Translations under genes and position numbers: made by a program
Shown here: positions 8,461-16,208 of the stretch, piece after piece
Layout: each line of letters begins with the position of its first letter
Position numbering within the stretch: position 1 is the first letter of the stretch
From: Streptomyces griseoruber
Lineage (GTDB): Bacteria > Actinomycetota > Actinomycetes > Streptomycetales > Streptomycetaceae
DNA: 64,000 nt
Assembly (NCBI RefSeq): GCF_001514205.1
Contig: NZ_KQ948766.1
Span: 530,277 to 594,276 of the forward strand
Direction of reading: 5' to 3'
Notes under the pieces: generated by a model
Told to the model about the DNA's origin: nothing
What the model saw: only the letters and a program-made list of their open reading frames with translations
Databases searched by the model: none

Positions 8461-10035
8461 ATGTCTCAGCAGCCCGTTCTCGCCGACCGCGGGTTCTACC
8501 TGGGCCCGATGCTGCGCCGGGCGGCCGAGCGGCACGGCGCCGTGTTCGTCACCCTGGACCGCCCGCTGGACACCCACCCCGACCTCGGCACGGCCCTCAG
8601 CTACCCGATCCTGGCCGAGGTGGTGGAGGAGTTGTCGGGCCGGCTGTGGGCGGCGGGCGTGCGGCCCTCCGAACAGGTCGTCGTCCACAAGACGGACAAC
8701 GTCGACATCGTGCTGCTGACCTGTGCGGTGTCCCGGATCGGCGCGGTGCCGGTGCTGCTGTCGCCGGGGCTGACGGGTGACGTGGTGGGCAAGCTGCTCG
8801 CCCGTCTCCAGCGGCCGTGGCTGCTCACCGACGGGGCGAAGCTGGACGGCCCGCTGCAGGGCCAGGACCTCGACGCCCTGGTCCGGCGCACACTGACCGT
8901 GGCCGACGCGCCCGGCGCGGAGTCGCTCCAGAAGTACGCGGGCGCGCCGACCCCCCGGCCGGTGCGTCTGCACCCGCGGGAGCCCGCGCTCATCACCCAC
9001 AGCTCGGGCACCACCGGCGTGCCCAAGCTCGCCGTGCACTGCGCGAACACCATGTGGAACCGGCTCGTGCCGCAGAAGGCGATGGGCTGGCCCACCCGGG
9101 GCGAGGTGGCGGCGCTGCACATGTCGTTCGTGCACTCGCGCTTCTACCATCTGCTCGGCGTCCTGCTGCACTTCGGCAGCCCGTTGCTGCTGATCACCGA
9201 CCCGGACCCGGCGTCCGTGGGCCCGCTGCTGGTCCGCCACCGCCCCGGGATCGTCGAGACGCACCCCAACACGTTCGTGCTGTGGGAGGAGCTGGCCGAC
9301 GCGCCGGGCGCCCCGCTGTCGCGGGTGAAGTCGTACGGCTCGACGTTCGACGCGATCCATCCGCGCACGGTACGGCGGCTCCTCGACGCCTCGAAGCGCC
9401 GTTCGCCCTGGCTGATCCAGCTCTACGGGCAGAGCGAGAGCGGCCCGGTGGCGTTCCAGTGGTTCACCCGGCGTTCGGTGGCCCGCGCGGACGGCCGCCG
9501 GGTCGGCACCGGCATCCCCGGCTTCACCCGGGTCCGGGTGACCGGCCCGGACGGCGAGCGGCTGCGGCCCGGCACGCCCGGCCGGATCGAGGCCCGCACC
9601 CGGGGCCGCATCCTCACCTATCTGGGCATGCAGGAGCAGTACGACCGTCAGCTCAGCGACGGCTGGTGGCAGATGGGCGACATGGGCTACCGCAGCCGGC
9701 TGGGCGCGCTGTACCTGATGGACCGCGAAGTCGACCAGATCGACGCCGTGCACAGCAATCTCGAGGTCGAGGACACTCTGATGGACCGCCTGGAGGAGCT
9801 GCGTGAGGTGGTCATCGTGCCGGGCGCGGACCGTGAGCCGGTGCCGGTGGTGTGCGTTCGCGGGGAACGGCCGCTCGACCCGGAGCGCTGGCGGGAGGCC
9901 ACGGCCGATCTGCCGAAGATGGCCGAGCCGAGGCAGTGGCGGTTCGAGGAACTGCCGATGACGGCCACCTGGAAGGTGAAGCGGCTGGAGATCACCCGCA
10001 TCCTGGCCGAGGCGCGCCAGACGGTGCGTGCGTGA
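8461..10035 (+). CDS. second AMP-dependent ligase (ANL superfamily)
   Basis: 524 aa from ATG 8461, with GAGAGG upstream; an in-frame GTG at 8425 overlaps the previous stop and would add 12 residues. P-loop THSSGTTGVPKLAVH (about residues 178-192), QLYGQSESG as the adenine-binding block, and a C-terminal Lys in ATWKVKRLE (about 505). It is clearly diverged from the first ligase and lacks its benzoate-ligase block, so the two probably activate different acids or steps. The motif FVHSRFYHLLGVLLHFGSPL replaces the usual A5 region. It could form a CoA ester or an amide; the substrate is unknown. The 3' end overlaps the monooxygenase start (GTGA). Confidence 0.8.
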   Translation: MSQQPVLADRGFYLGPMLRRAAERHGAVFVTLDRPLDTHPDLGTALSYPILAEVVEELSGRLWAAGVRPSEQVVVHKTDNVDIVLLTCAVSRIGAVPVLLSPGLTGDVVGKLLARLQRPWLLTDGAKLDGPLQGQDLDALVRRTLTVADAPGAESLQKYAGAPTPRPVRLHPREPALITHSSGTTGVPKLAVHCANTMWNRLVPQKAMGWPTRGEVAALHMSFVHSRFYHLLGVLLHFGSPLLLITDPDPASVGPLLVRHRPGIVETHPNTFVLWEELADAPGAPLSRVKSYGSTFDAIHPRTVRRLLDASKRRSPWLIQLYGQSESGPVAFQWFTRRSVARADGRRVGTGIPGFTRVRVTGPDGERLRPGTPGRIEARTRGRILTYLGMQEQYDRQLSDGWWQMGDMGYRSRLGALYLMDREVDQIDAVHSNLEVEDTLMDRLEELREVVIVPGADREPVPVVCVRGERPLDPERWREATADLPKMAEPRQWRFEELPMTATWKVKRLEITRILAEARQTVRA

Positions 10036-11219
10036 CCGCGCTGGAGCCGGTGGTCGTGGTGGGCGCGGGTCCGGTCGGCCTCTCGGCCGCGCTGGGCCTG
10101 CGCGCGCGCGGGCTGCCCGTCACCGTGCTGGAGGCGGACCCCGAGGACCGCGAACGGCCGGGCAGCCGGGCCCTGTTCGTGCACCGGGAGACCCTGCGGC
10201 TGCTCGACGGGATGTCCCCGGGCCTGGCCGCCGAGATCACGGGGTACGGCCGTACCTGGCACACCCGGCGCACCCTGTACCGGGGGCGCGAGGTGTACTC
10301 CCGCACCTTCCCGCCCCCGTCCGGGCCGCCCCCGTTCACCAGCCTGCGCCAGGTGGACACCGAGCGCTTCCTGCGCGGGGCGTGCGCGCGGGCGGGCGTG
10401 GAGTTCGTCTGGGGGGCGCGGGTCACCGGCGTCCGCACCTGTGACGAGGGGGTGACGCTGACCGGCGAGGACGGGCGCGCGTGGAACGCCGGGTACGCCG
10501 TCGCCGCCGACGGGGCGCGCTCGGCGGTCCGGCGTGAGCTGGGCATCGCGATGGAGGGCACCCGGGGCGAGGGCTTCCACGTGGTGGTCGACGTCGCGGA
10601 CGTGCCGGGCGCCGAGCTGCCGCTGGAGCGGGTCTTCCACTACGAGCATCCGGGGGTCGGCGGCCGCAGTGTGATGCGGGTGCCCTTCACCGGCGGCTTC
10701 CAGGTGGACCTCCAGTGCTTCGACGACGACCGGGAGGAGGCGTACGGCACGGAGGACGCCGTTCGCCGCTGGCTCCCCTCGGTCGTGGGCGACGGGTACG
10801 ACGGGCGGATCCTGTGGGTGTCGACGTACCGCTTCCTGCGCAAGGTCGCGGCCTCCTTCACCGACCCGCACCGGCGGGTGCTGCTGGCCGGGGAGGCGGC
10901 GCATCTGTTCCCGCCGTTCGGGGCACGCGGTATGAACAGCGGGATCGCCGACGCGGCGGCCGCGGCGGAGGCGATCGCCGCCGGGACCGCCGAGGCCGTG
11001 GACGGCTTCGCGGACGTACGGCGGGCCGCCGGGCTGTTCAACAGCGAGGCGGCCGGGATCGCGCTCGGCCATCTGCGTCCGCACCGGCGGATCGTACGGC
11101 TGCGGCAGCGCGCGGCGGCGGCGCTCGCGCCCGTGCTGCCCTCGTGCGGATCATGGCTGGAGCACGCCCCGTACGGTCCCCGGCACGGGGCGCCCGCAGT
11201 GGCGGGCGGCAAGTACTGA
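10032..11219 (+). CDS. FAD-dependent aromatic monooxygenase (PHBH fold)
   Basis: 395 aa from GTG 10032. The dinucleotide fingerprint GAGPVG is at residues 11-16, the DG motif reads DGARSAVRRELG, and the second FAD motif lies at about 286-299 as AGEAAHLFPPFGARG, where the usual Gly-Asp is Gly-Glu. The length fits single-component flavin hydroxylases that use NAD(P)H and O2 on an aromatic ring. In this operon 4-aminobenzoate or its activated form is a likely substrate; ring hydroxylation or decarboxylative hydroxylation are both known chemistries for the fold. Translationally coupled to the ligase upstream, 10 bp ahead of the class IV gene. Confidence 0.82.
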   Translation: MTALEPVVVVGAGPVGLSAALGLRARGLPVTVLEADPEDRERPGSRALFVHRETLRLLDGMSPGLAAEITGYGRTWHTRRTLYRGREVYSRTFPPPSGPPPFTSLRQVDTERFLRGACARAGVEFVWGARVTGVRTCDEGVTLTGEDGRAWNAGYAVAADGARSAVRRELGIAMEGTRGEGFHVVVDVADVPGAELPLERVFHYEHPGVGGRSVMRVPFTGGFQVDLQCFDDDREEAYGTEDAVRRWLPSVVGDGYDGRILWVSTYRFLRKVAASFTDPHRRVLLAGEAAHLFPPFGARGMNSGIADAAAAAEAIAAGTAEAVDGFADVRRAAGLFNSEAAGIALGHLRPHRRIVRLRQRAAAALAPVLPSCGSWLEHAPYGPRHGAPAVAGGKY

Positions 11220-11229
11220 GGAGGACGGG

Positions 11230-12012
11230 ATGAGCGCGCCAGGACTGCTGAGCTGGTCGCCCGGCGGCGGGCTGACACCGGTCCCGGCGGCCGAGGGCCC
11301 GCTGCTCGCCGCGGACTCGTGGCTGGTACGGGACGGCCGGGTACGCGCGTACGACCGTCACCGGGAGCGTTTCCTCGGGGCCTGCGGGGAGTGCGGCGGG
11401 CCGGGGCCGCGCCGGCTGATGGAGTTCTGGCAGGACGTGACCGCCGCGCTGCCGCGCACCGGCACATGGTTCCCCCGGGTGGAACTCACGGCCGGGTCCC
11501 TGGAGTTGCGGCTGCGGCTGCGGCACGCCCCGCCGCTGGGCACGGAGATCCGGCTGTGGGCCGTGGGCCGGCCGGACCCGCGCACCGCGCCCCGGCGCAA
11601 GGGTCCCGACCTCGACGTACTGGCCGAGGTGCGGGCGCGGGCGACCGGGGCCGGCGCCCAGGAGGCGGTGCTGGTCGGGCCGTCCGGGGCGGTACTGGAA
11701 TCGCCGACGGCCGGGGTGCTGTGGTGGGAGGACGACACCCTGTGCCTGCCCCCGTCCCGGCTGCCGCTGCTGGCCTCGGTGACGACCGCGCTGATTCTGG
11801 AGCGGGCCGTGCGCGAGGGCATCCGCGTCGACCGGCGGGAGCGGACGGTGGCCGAGCTGGACGGCCGCGAGGTGTGGACCGTGAACGCCCTGCACGGACT
11901 CCGCCCGGTGACGGGCTGGGTGGGGGCGGATATCGGGGCCGGTCCCGCGCCGCGCGCGGCGGAATGGCGGGAATGGCTGGAGGGGCTGGCGGAGCCGCTA
12001 CCGGGCGAATGA
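11230..12012 (+). CDS. pabC: class IV PLP enzyme, likely 4-amino-4-deoxychorismate lyase
   Basis: 260 aa, GAGGAC before ATG 11230. It has the fold-type IV aminotransferase pattern: candidate PLP Lys124 in RRKGPDLDVL, an Ala-Val-Leu...Glu-Ser block (QEAVLVGPSGAVLESPTAG) and the late VNALHGLRP segment matching the N-x-LHG element of ADC lyases. It would eliminate pyruvate from aminodeoxychorismate to give PABA, completing the PabAB reaction. Genes of this type accompany pabAB in candicidin-like clusters. A D-amino-acid or branched-chain transaminase is less likely given the operon. Last gene before a stem-loop terminator. Confidence 0.8.
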   Translation: MSAPGLLSWSPGGGLTPVPAAEGPLLAADSWLVRDGRVRAYDRHRERFLGACGECGGPGPRRLMEFWQDVTAALPRTGTWFPRVELTAGSLELRLRLRHAPPLGTEIRLWAVGRPDPRTAPRRKGPDLDVLAEVRARATGAGAQEAVLVGPSGAVLESPTAGVLWWEDDTLCLPPSRLPLLASVTTALILERAVREGIRVDRRERTVAELDGREVWTVNALHGLRPVTGWVGADIGAGPAPRAAEWREWLEGLAEPLPGE

Positions 12013-12025
12013 ATTCAGAAAAACA

Positions 12026-12056
12026 TCGGGCATCGACGCGAGAAGCCGATGCCCGA
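12026..12056. terminator. bidirectional terminator, PABA operon / AhpD gene
   Basis: Perfect 10-bp stem TCGGGCATCG (12026-12035) / CGATGCCCGA (12047-12056). A T-run follows on the plus side (12067-12072) and an A-run precedes it (12019-12023), so it can act in both directions between the converging genes. Confidence 0.8.
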
Positions 12057-12079
12057 ATTCCGTGTGCCTTTTTCGGTCA

Positions 12080-12565
12080 TTACTTCTTCGCGGGCTGATA
12101 AGCCCCCGGGACCATCCGCGTGGCGATCGCGATGCGGTTGTACGCATTGATGACGGTGGCCGCCCAGATCAGCGCCGCGATCTGCGCCTCGTCGAAGACC
12201 GCGGCCGCCTCGGCGTAGACGTCCTCCGGCACGTGCCCGTCGGCGACGAAGGTCACGGCCTCGGTCAACGCCAGTGCGGCGCGCTCCCGTTCGGTGAAGA
12301 AGGGGGTCTCCCGCCAGGCGCTCAGGGCGTAGATCCGCTGCTCGGTCTCGTCGGCGGCACGGGCGTCCTTGGTGTGCATGTCGAGGCAGAAGGCGCAGCC
12401 GTTGAGCTGTGAGGCGCGGATCCTGAGCAGTTCCAGGATTTCCGGCTCGACTTTCGCGTCCTGTGCCGCGGCGACGGCGGCGGCATGCAGGGAACCCATC
12501 GCCGAGGAGACGTCGGGAGTGATTTTCTTCAGGGCCACACGGGATATCTGGTCACGGTTGCTCAT
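12080..12565 (-). CDS. AhpD-like carboxymuconolactone decarboxylase family protein
   Basis: 161 aa from ATG 12565. The redox motif CAFC (Cys57, Cys60) with LDMH (His64) is the alkylhydroperoxidase D signature, so thiol-dependent peroxide reduction is the likely activity. All-alpha, cytosolic. The C-terminal half has the family's TEAVTFVADGHVPEDVYAEA and IWAATVINAYNRIA segments. It is separated from mdh by 170 bp with a terminator, so it is probably monocistronic. It converges on the PABA operon and is not obviously part of that pathway. Confidence 0.88.
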   Translation of the reverse strand: MSNRDQISRVALKKITPDVSSAMGSLHAAAVAAAQDAKVEPEILELLRIRASQLNGCAFCLDMHTKDARAADETEQRIYALSAWRETPFFTERERAALALTEAVTFVADGHVPEDVYAEAAAVFDEAQIAALIWAATVINAYNRIAIATRMVPGAYQPAKK

Positions 12566-12683
12566 GGGGTCGACTATATCCGCGAATTCGCATTCCGGAG
12601 CCGCTTTGCGAAGGGCGATGGCCGGCGCCCTGCTGCTCACCGCGGGCCTGGTCGAACAACGGCCGCTGACCCCCGGCACGCCG

Positions 12684-12718
12684 ACGGGCCCCGCTCCGAG
12701 AACCGGAACGGGGCCCGT
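12684..12718 (-). terminator. terminator downstream of mdh
   Basis: Perfect stem ACGGGCCCCG (12684-12693) / CGGGGCCCGT (12709-12718) with a 15-base loop, 17 bp past the mdh stop codon. Confidence 0.75.
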
Positions 12719-12735
12719 GGCCGTCACAGAACCGC

Positions 12736-13725
12736 TCAGATGAGGCCGAGGCCGCGAACCGCCTCGCGCTCCTCCTCCAGCTCCTTCACCGACGCGTCGA
12801 TGCGCGCACGGGAGAACTCGTTGATGTCCAGGCCCTGGACGATCTCGTACACGCCGTCCTTGGTGGTGACCGGGAAGGAGGAGATCAGGCCCTCCGGGAC
12901 GCCGTAGGAGCCGTCGGACGGGATGCCCATGGAGGTCCAGTCGCCCTCGGCGGTGCCGTTGACCCAGGTGTACACGTGGTCGATCGCGGCGTTGGCGGCG
13001 GAGGCGGCCGAGGAGGCGCCACGGGCCTCGATGATGGCCGCACCGCGCTTGGCGACGGTCGGGATGAAGTCCTCGGCGAGCCACTTCTCGTCGCTGACGA
13101 CCTCGGCGGCGTTCTTGCCGGCGACCGTGGCGTGGAAGATGTCCGGGTACTGGGTGGCGGAGTGGTTGCCCCAGATGGTCAGCCGCTTGATGTCGGCGAC
13201 CGTCGAGCCCGTCTTCTTCGCGAGCTGGGTCAGCGCGCGGTTGTGGTCGAGGCGGGTCATCGCGGTGAAGCGCTCGGCCGGTACGTCCGGGGCGGCGGCC
13301 TGGGCGATCAGGGCGTTGGTGTTGGCCGGGTTGCCGACGACGAGGACCTTGATGTCGTCCGCGGCGTGGTCGTTGATGGCCTTGCCCTGCGGCTTGAAGA
13401 TGCCGCCGTTGGCGGAGAGCAGGTCACCGCGCTCCATGCCCGCGGTGCGGGGGCGGGCACCGACGAGAAGGGCGACGTTGGCACCGTCGAACGCGACGTT
13501 CGGGTCGTCGGTGATGTCGATGCCCTGAAGCAGCGGGAAGGCGCAGTCGTCGAGCTCCATGGCGGTGCCCTCGGCGGCCTTGAGCGCGGGGGTGATCTCC
13601 AGGAGGCGCAGCTTGACCGGCACGTCCGCGCCGAGCAGCTGGCCGGAGGCGATGCGGAAGAGCAGGGCGTAACCGATCTGGCCGGCCGCGCCGGTGACGG
13701 TGACGTTCACGGGAGTGCGGGTCAT
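12736..13725 (-). CDS. mdh: malate dehydrogenase
   Basis: 329 aa, the usual length of the actinobacterial enzyme. NAD-binding loop TGAAGQIGYA (residues 11-20), GNPANTNALI, the TRLDHNRA block with Asp160, and catalytic His188 in WGNHSATQYPD. Oxidises malate to oxaloacetate in the TCA cycle, in the cytosol. Single gene with its own upstream region, which holds a good palindrome (13791-13810), and its own terminator. Confidence 0.97.
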   Translation of the reverse strand: MTRTPVNVTVTGAAGQIGYALLFRIASGQLLGADVPVKLRLLEITPALKAAEGTAMELDDCAFPLLQGIDITDDPNVAFDGANVALLVGARPRTAGMERGDLLSANGGIFKPQGKAINDHAADDIKVLVVGNPANTNALIAQAAAPDVPAERFTAMTRLDHNRALTQLAKKTGSTVADIKRLTIWGNHSATQYPDIFHATVAGKNAAEVVSDEKWLAEDFIPTVAKRGAAIIEARGASSAASAANAAIDHVYTWVNGTAEGDWTSMGIPSDGSYGVPEGLISSFPVTTKDGVYEIVQGLDINEFSRARIDASVKELEEEREAVRGLGLI

Positions 13726-14046
13726 GGCGTTCTCCGTATGACAGCTGTCGGTGGGGCGTCCCTGCCCCGGATGGGACGTACAAATGATCGATCTCTTGGT
13801 ATCAAGAGATCCATCCAGCGGTCAGGCTATCGCGCATCCGGGATCCCGGACCGCCGGGGCGGTGTGGCCCGGCCCACAGACCCGCCCGCGGCACGGGAAA
13901 AGGCGGCCGCCGGTCCGGGAGAGGTGGAACCGGGCGGCCGCCGGTGGGGGTACCGGGTCGCGCCGGACTCCCGTGGGGGTACCGTTCGCGTGCCCAGGGT
14001 GGAGGCGGGTATTCCTGTGCGGGAACTTTTTCCCGGCGGAGTCTCC
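13726..14046. other. intergenic region upstream of mdh
   Basis: 321 bp between the mdh start and the 3' end of the first HTH gene, both on the minus strand. It holds the mdh promoter region and the palindrome described separately. The part 13850-14046 is GC-rich, with several short GC inverted repeats (for example GGCCGCCGG near 13903 and 13936) that could terminate the HTH gene. No convincing gene was seen. Confidence 0.5.
13791..13810. promoter_or_regulatory. palindromic operator upstream of mdh, TamR-type candidate
   Basis: ATCTCTTGGTATCAAGAGAT is an almost perfect 20-bp palindrome (8-bp arms ATCTCTTG / CAAGAGAT), 66 bp before the mdh start. It is AT-rich in a very GC-rich region. The MarR-family regulator TamR of S. 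coelicolor is reported to bind ATCTTGA/TCAAGAT-like palindromes before TCA-cycle genes, including mdh as I recall; assigning this site to TamR is inference. Confidence 0.6.
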
Positions 14047-14916
14047 CTACGGCGTGCACCCCTGCGCACCCGAGGCCAGCACCGCGCAGGCCTTCGCCCG
14101 GTCGGGGCCGCGTACGGCGATCATCGGGGTGTACGCGATCGTCTCACCGGTGCCGGTGATGGTCCCGGTCTCCTGGTGCGAGCCGACGATCACCCGGACC
14201 ACGTCCCCCGGCACCGCCCGGATGATCCGGCCCCAGGCCGCCCCGCACGTCTCGCTGTAGCGGACCTCGACCACGGCCGGCCCGACCACCGCGCTGCTCG
14301 CCGTGGTCACCAGGTCACCGCTGCACCCCATCCGCTCGGCGTCCTCGCCGGTGCAGCCGGCGCCCGCGCACCGGACCCCCGGAGGCAGGGCCGTGCTCGT
14401 CGGGGCCGACGGCGAGGGCGAGCCGGAGGCGCCCGCCGTCCGCCCCGGGACCACGGCGTCGGTCAGCAGGAACGCGCCCACGGCGAGGACCAGCACGCCC
14501 ACCACCGCGGCGAGGTACAGCGCCGGCCGCCGCCCACGGGCCCCCCGCCGCGCTCCCCCGGCGGAGCGGGCCGGCCCGAACTCCCCCGGCACGGCCCGGG
14601 CCCGGACGATCCGCGAGTCGTCCACGGTGCGTTCCTGCCGCAGCTGCGAACGGCTCCAGGCCTGTTCGGCCGGCTCCCGGACCGTCATGAGGTCGGCCGA
14701 CGAGGTGCCGGTGACCTCGGCCAGGGCGACGACCGCTCCCTTGGGGGCGAGCAGCCGGCCGTCGAGGTACTTCTCCCAGGAGGTCCTGCTGTACCCGGTC
14801 CGGTCCGCGACCGCCCCGAGGCTCAGCCCGGCACGGTCCACCACCCGGCGCAGCAGCTCGGCGAACTCCCTCACCTGTGGATCGAGTTCGTCCGGCAGGT
14901 CCCGCCAACGAGCCAT
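14047..14916 (-). CDS. HTH (XRE-type) membrane protein with DUF2690-like extracellular domain
   Basis: 289 aa from ATG 14916, with GGAGGGGG upstream. Residues ~13-75 form a helix-turn-helix domain (LSLGAVADRTGYSRTSWEKYL). A linker follows, then one membrane helix (about 133-155) and a Cys-containing outer domain with CAGAGCTGEDAERMGC, resembling DUF2690. The topology is cytoplasmic DNA-binding-like domain and external sensor or structural domain, as in RodZ-like and other one-pass HTH proteins. The paralogue 15034-15483 lies 117 bp upstream on the same strand. Confidence 0.75.
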   Translation of the reverse strand: MARWRDLPDELDPQVREFAELLRRVVDRAGLSLGAVADRTGYSRTSWEKYLDGRLLAPKGAVVALAEVTGTSSADLMTVREPAEQAWSRSQLRQERTVDDSRIVRARAVPGEFGPARSAGGARRGARGRRPALYLAAVVGVLVLAVGAFLLTDAVVPGRTAGASGSPSPSAPTSTALPPGVRCAGAGCTGEDAERMGCSGDLVTTASSAVVGPAVVEVRYSETCGAAWGRIIRAVPGDVVRVIVGSHQETGTITGTGETIAYTPMIAVRGPDRAKACAVLASGAQGCTP

Positions 14917-15033
14917 GGAGCCCCCTCCCTCCGCCCGGTCCCGCTTCGGCCACGTTAGCCCCGATGTCCAGACGATTCGGGACACAAACCCGAACGGCCG
15001 ACGTATCGGCACGAGGGCCGCACGGAACGGTCC

Positions 15034-15483
15034 TCAGCCGAAGGCCATGGCTCCGCCGACCACGGTCAGCAGCAGGGCGAGCAGCAGCAGGACCGCGAGG
15101 AGGAGGAGCCGTCCGGCGGGGCGGGCCGGCTCGGGTTCGTCCAGCCGTTCCCACCAGGGGACGGTGGGGTCGTCCTCGTACGCCTCGCCGGGGTTCGCCG
15201 GGGCCGGGCGCGGCCAGGCCTCCACGGCCAGTTCCCAGCGCACGACGTGCCGTTCGGCGTCCGCGCCGGTCAGCCCGGCGACCTGGCACAGCGCGGCGAC
15301 GGCCTGCCGGGGCGGTGGCTGGACGGCGTTGAGATAGCGCTGCCAGGAGGACTTGCTGTACGCGGTGCGGGCACCGAGCGAGGCGAGGCTCAGGCCGGTG
15401 CCGTCCTTGAGCTGCCGCAACAGCTCCACGAAGTGCCGTACCTCCGGCGGCAGCCCGTCCGGCAGCGGCTGCCAGGCACCCAT
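15034..15483 (-). CDS. HTH (XRE-type) protein with C-terminal membrane anchor
   Basis: 149 aa from ATG 15483, with GAGGAGGTGGG upstream. The HTH domain (LSLASLGARTAYSKSSWQRYL) aligns directly with that of the neighbouring 289-aa protein; the shared frame L(P)..PEVR.F.ELLR shows a tandem duplication. The protein ends in one membrane helix (about residues 124-145) with no outer domain. The function is probably regulatory; the shorter member may pair with the longer one. Confidence 0.72.
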   Translation of the reverse strand: MGAWQPLPDGLPPEVRHFVELLRQLKDGTGLSLASLGARTAYSKSSWQRYLNAVQPPPRQAVAALCQVAGLTGADAERHVVRWELAVEAWPRPAPANPGEAYEDDPTVPWWERLDEPEPARPAGRLLLLAVLLLLALLLTVVGGAMAFG

Positions 15484-15653
15484 CCCGCCCACCTCCTCGT
15501 CGATCCCATGGACGGGACGACACCGGACACCCGCCCGGTTCCCGCCCCCGACGGCCGGGCGCGGCCGAGCCACGGAACGGTCACCTCCGTGCCACAGCCC
15601 ACGGCACCCTGTTGAACAGCCACTTCACGCTGGGGCAGCGTGGAACCGAACGA

Positions 15654-15686
15654 CGGCCCGTCCTTCTCGGGGGAGAGGACGGGCCG
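15654..15686 (-). terminator. terminator of the folD-DUF3017 unit
   Basis: Perfect 10-bp stem CGGCCCGTCC (15654-15663) / GGACGGGCCG (15677-15686), about 50 bp beyond the DUF3017 stop codon. The remaining DNA to 15483 is the upstream region of the small HTH gene, with no gene seen. Confidence 0.75.
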
Positions 15687-15734
15687 CGTGAGCCTCCGGG
15701 ACGACCGGGGCTGCCACCGGTCGGCCGCTACCCG

Positions 15735-16208
15735 TCAGCTGCTGACGGTGAAGTGCAGTGTGTCCTTCAAGAAGGGGATCTGGAGCCAGGGATCCGGCTG
15801 AGCCATCAACGCCAGCAGCACGATCACCGCCCCCAGCACCCCGTACGTGGCGATGTCGGTGAACCGCGACCGCACCGCCAGCATCCCCACCCCCGGCAGC
15901 AGCCACCGCAGCACCGCCCCGGTCAGCAGCCCGACGCCGATCACGATCGTGCCCGCCCGGAACTGGTCGAGCGCGGTCACCAGCAGCCCGACGGCGACCA
16001 GGGCCAGTACGGCGATGATCGGCCACTGCCGTGCGGCCAGCGCATCGCCGGCCGCGGCCCGCCCCGCGCCCTCGGGGCGCGCGGTGTCCTTGGTGAACAG
16101 CGGGAAGCGCCGGGTGTGCCGACGCGCCACGCCGTCCGCGTCCGGCGCGCTGACGGGGTCCCGCACCTCGATGTCCTCGGCCTCGCCGGGGGTGTCCTCA
16201 GCCGGCAC
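15735..16208 (-). CDS. DUF3017 membrane protein
   Basis: 157 aa from GTG 16208, which overlaps the folD 3' end by 11 bp; the longer frame to 16250 lies inside folD. About 60 polar residues (with DTARPEGAGRAAAG) are followed by three membrane helices: WPIIAVLALVAVGLLVTAL, a helix around GVGLLTGAVLRWLL, and GVLGAVIVLLALMA. It is the usual downstream partner of folD in Streptomyces. Role unknown. Confidence 0.82.
   Translation of the reverse strand: MPAEDTPGEAEDIEVRDPVSAPDADGVARRHTRRFPLFTKDTARPEGAGRAAAGDALAARQWPIIAVLALVAVGLLVTALDQFRAGTIVIGVGLLTGAVLRWLLPGVGMLAVRSRFTDIATYGVLGAVIVLLALMAQPDPWLQIPFLKDTLHFTVSS

Noticed and set aside
12080..12565. AhpD-like gene as a member of the PABA cluster
   Set aside because: It is on the opposite strand, behind a bidirectional terminator, and such genes are common stress genes.
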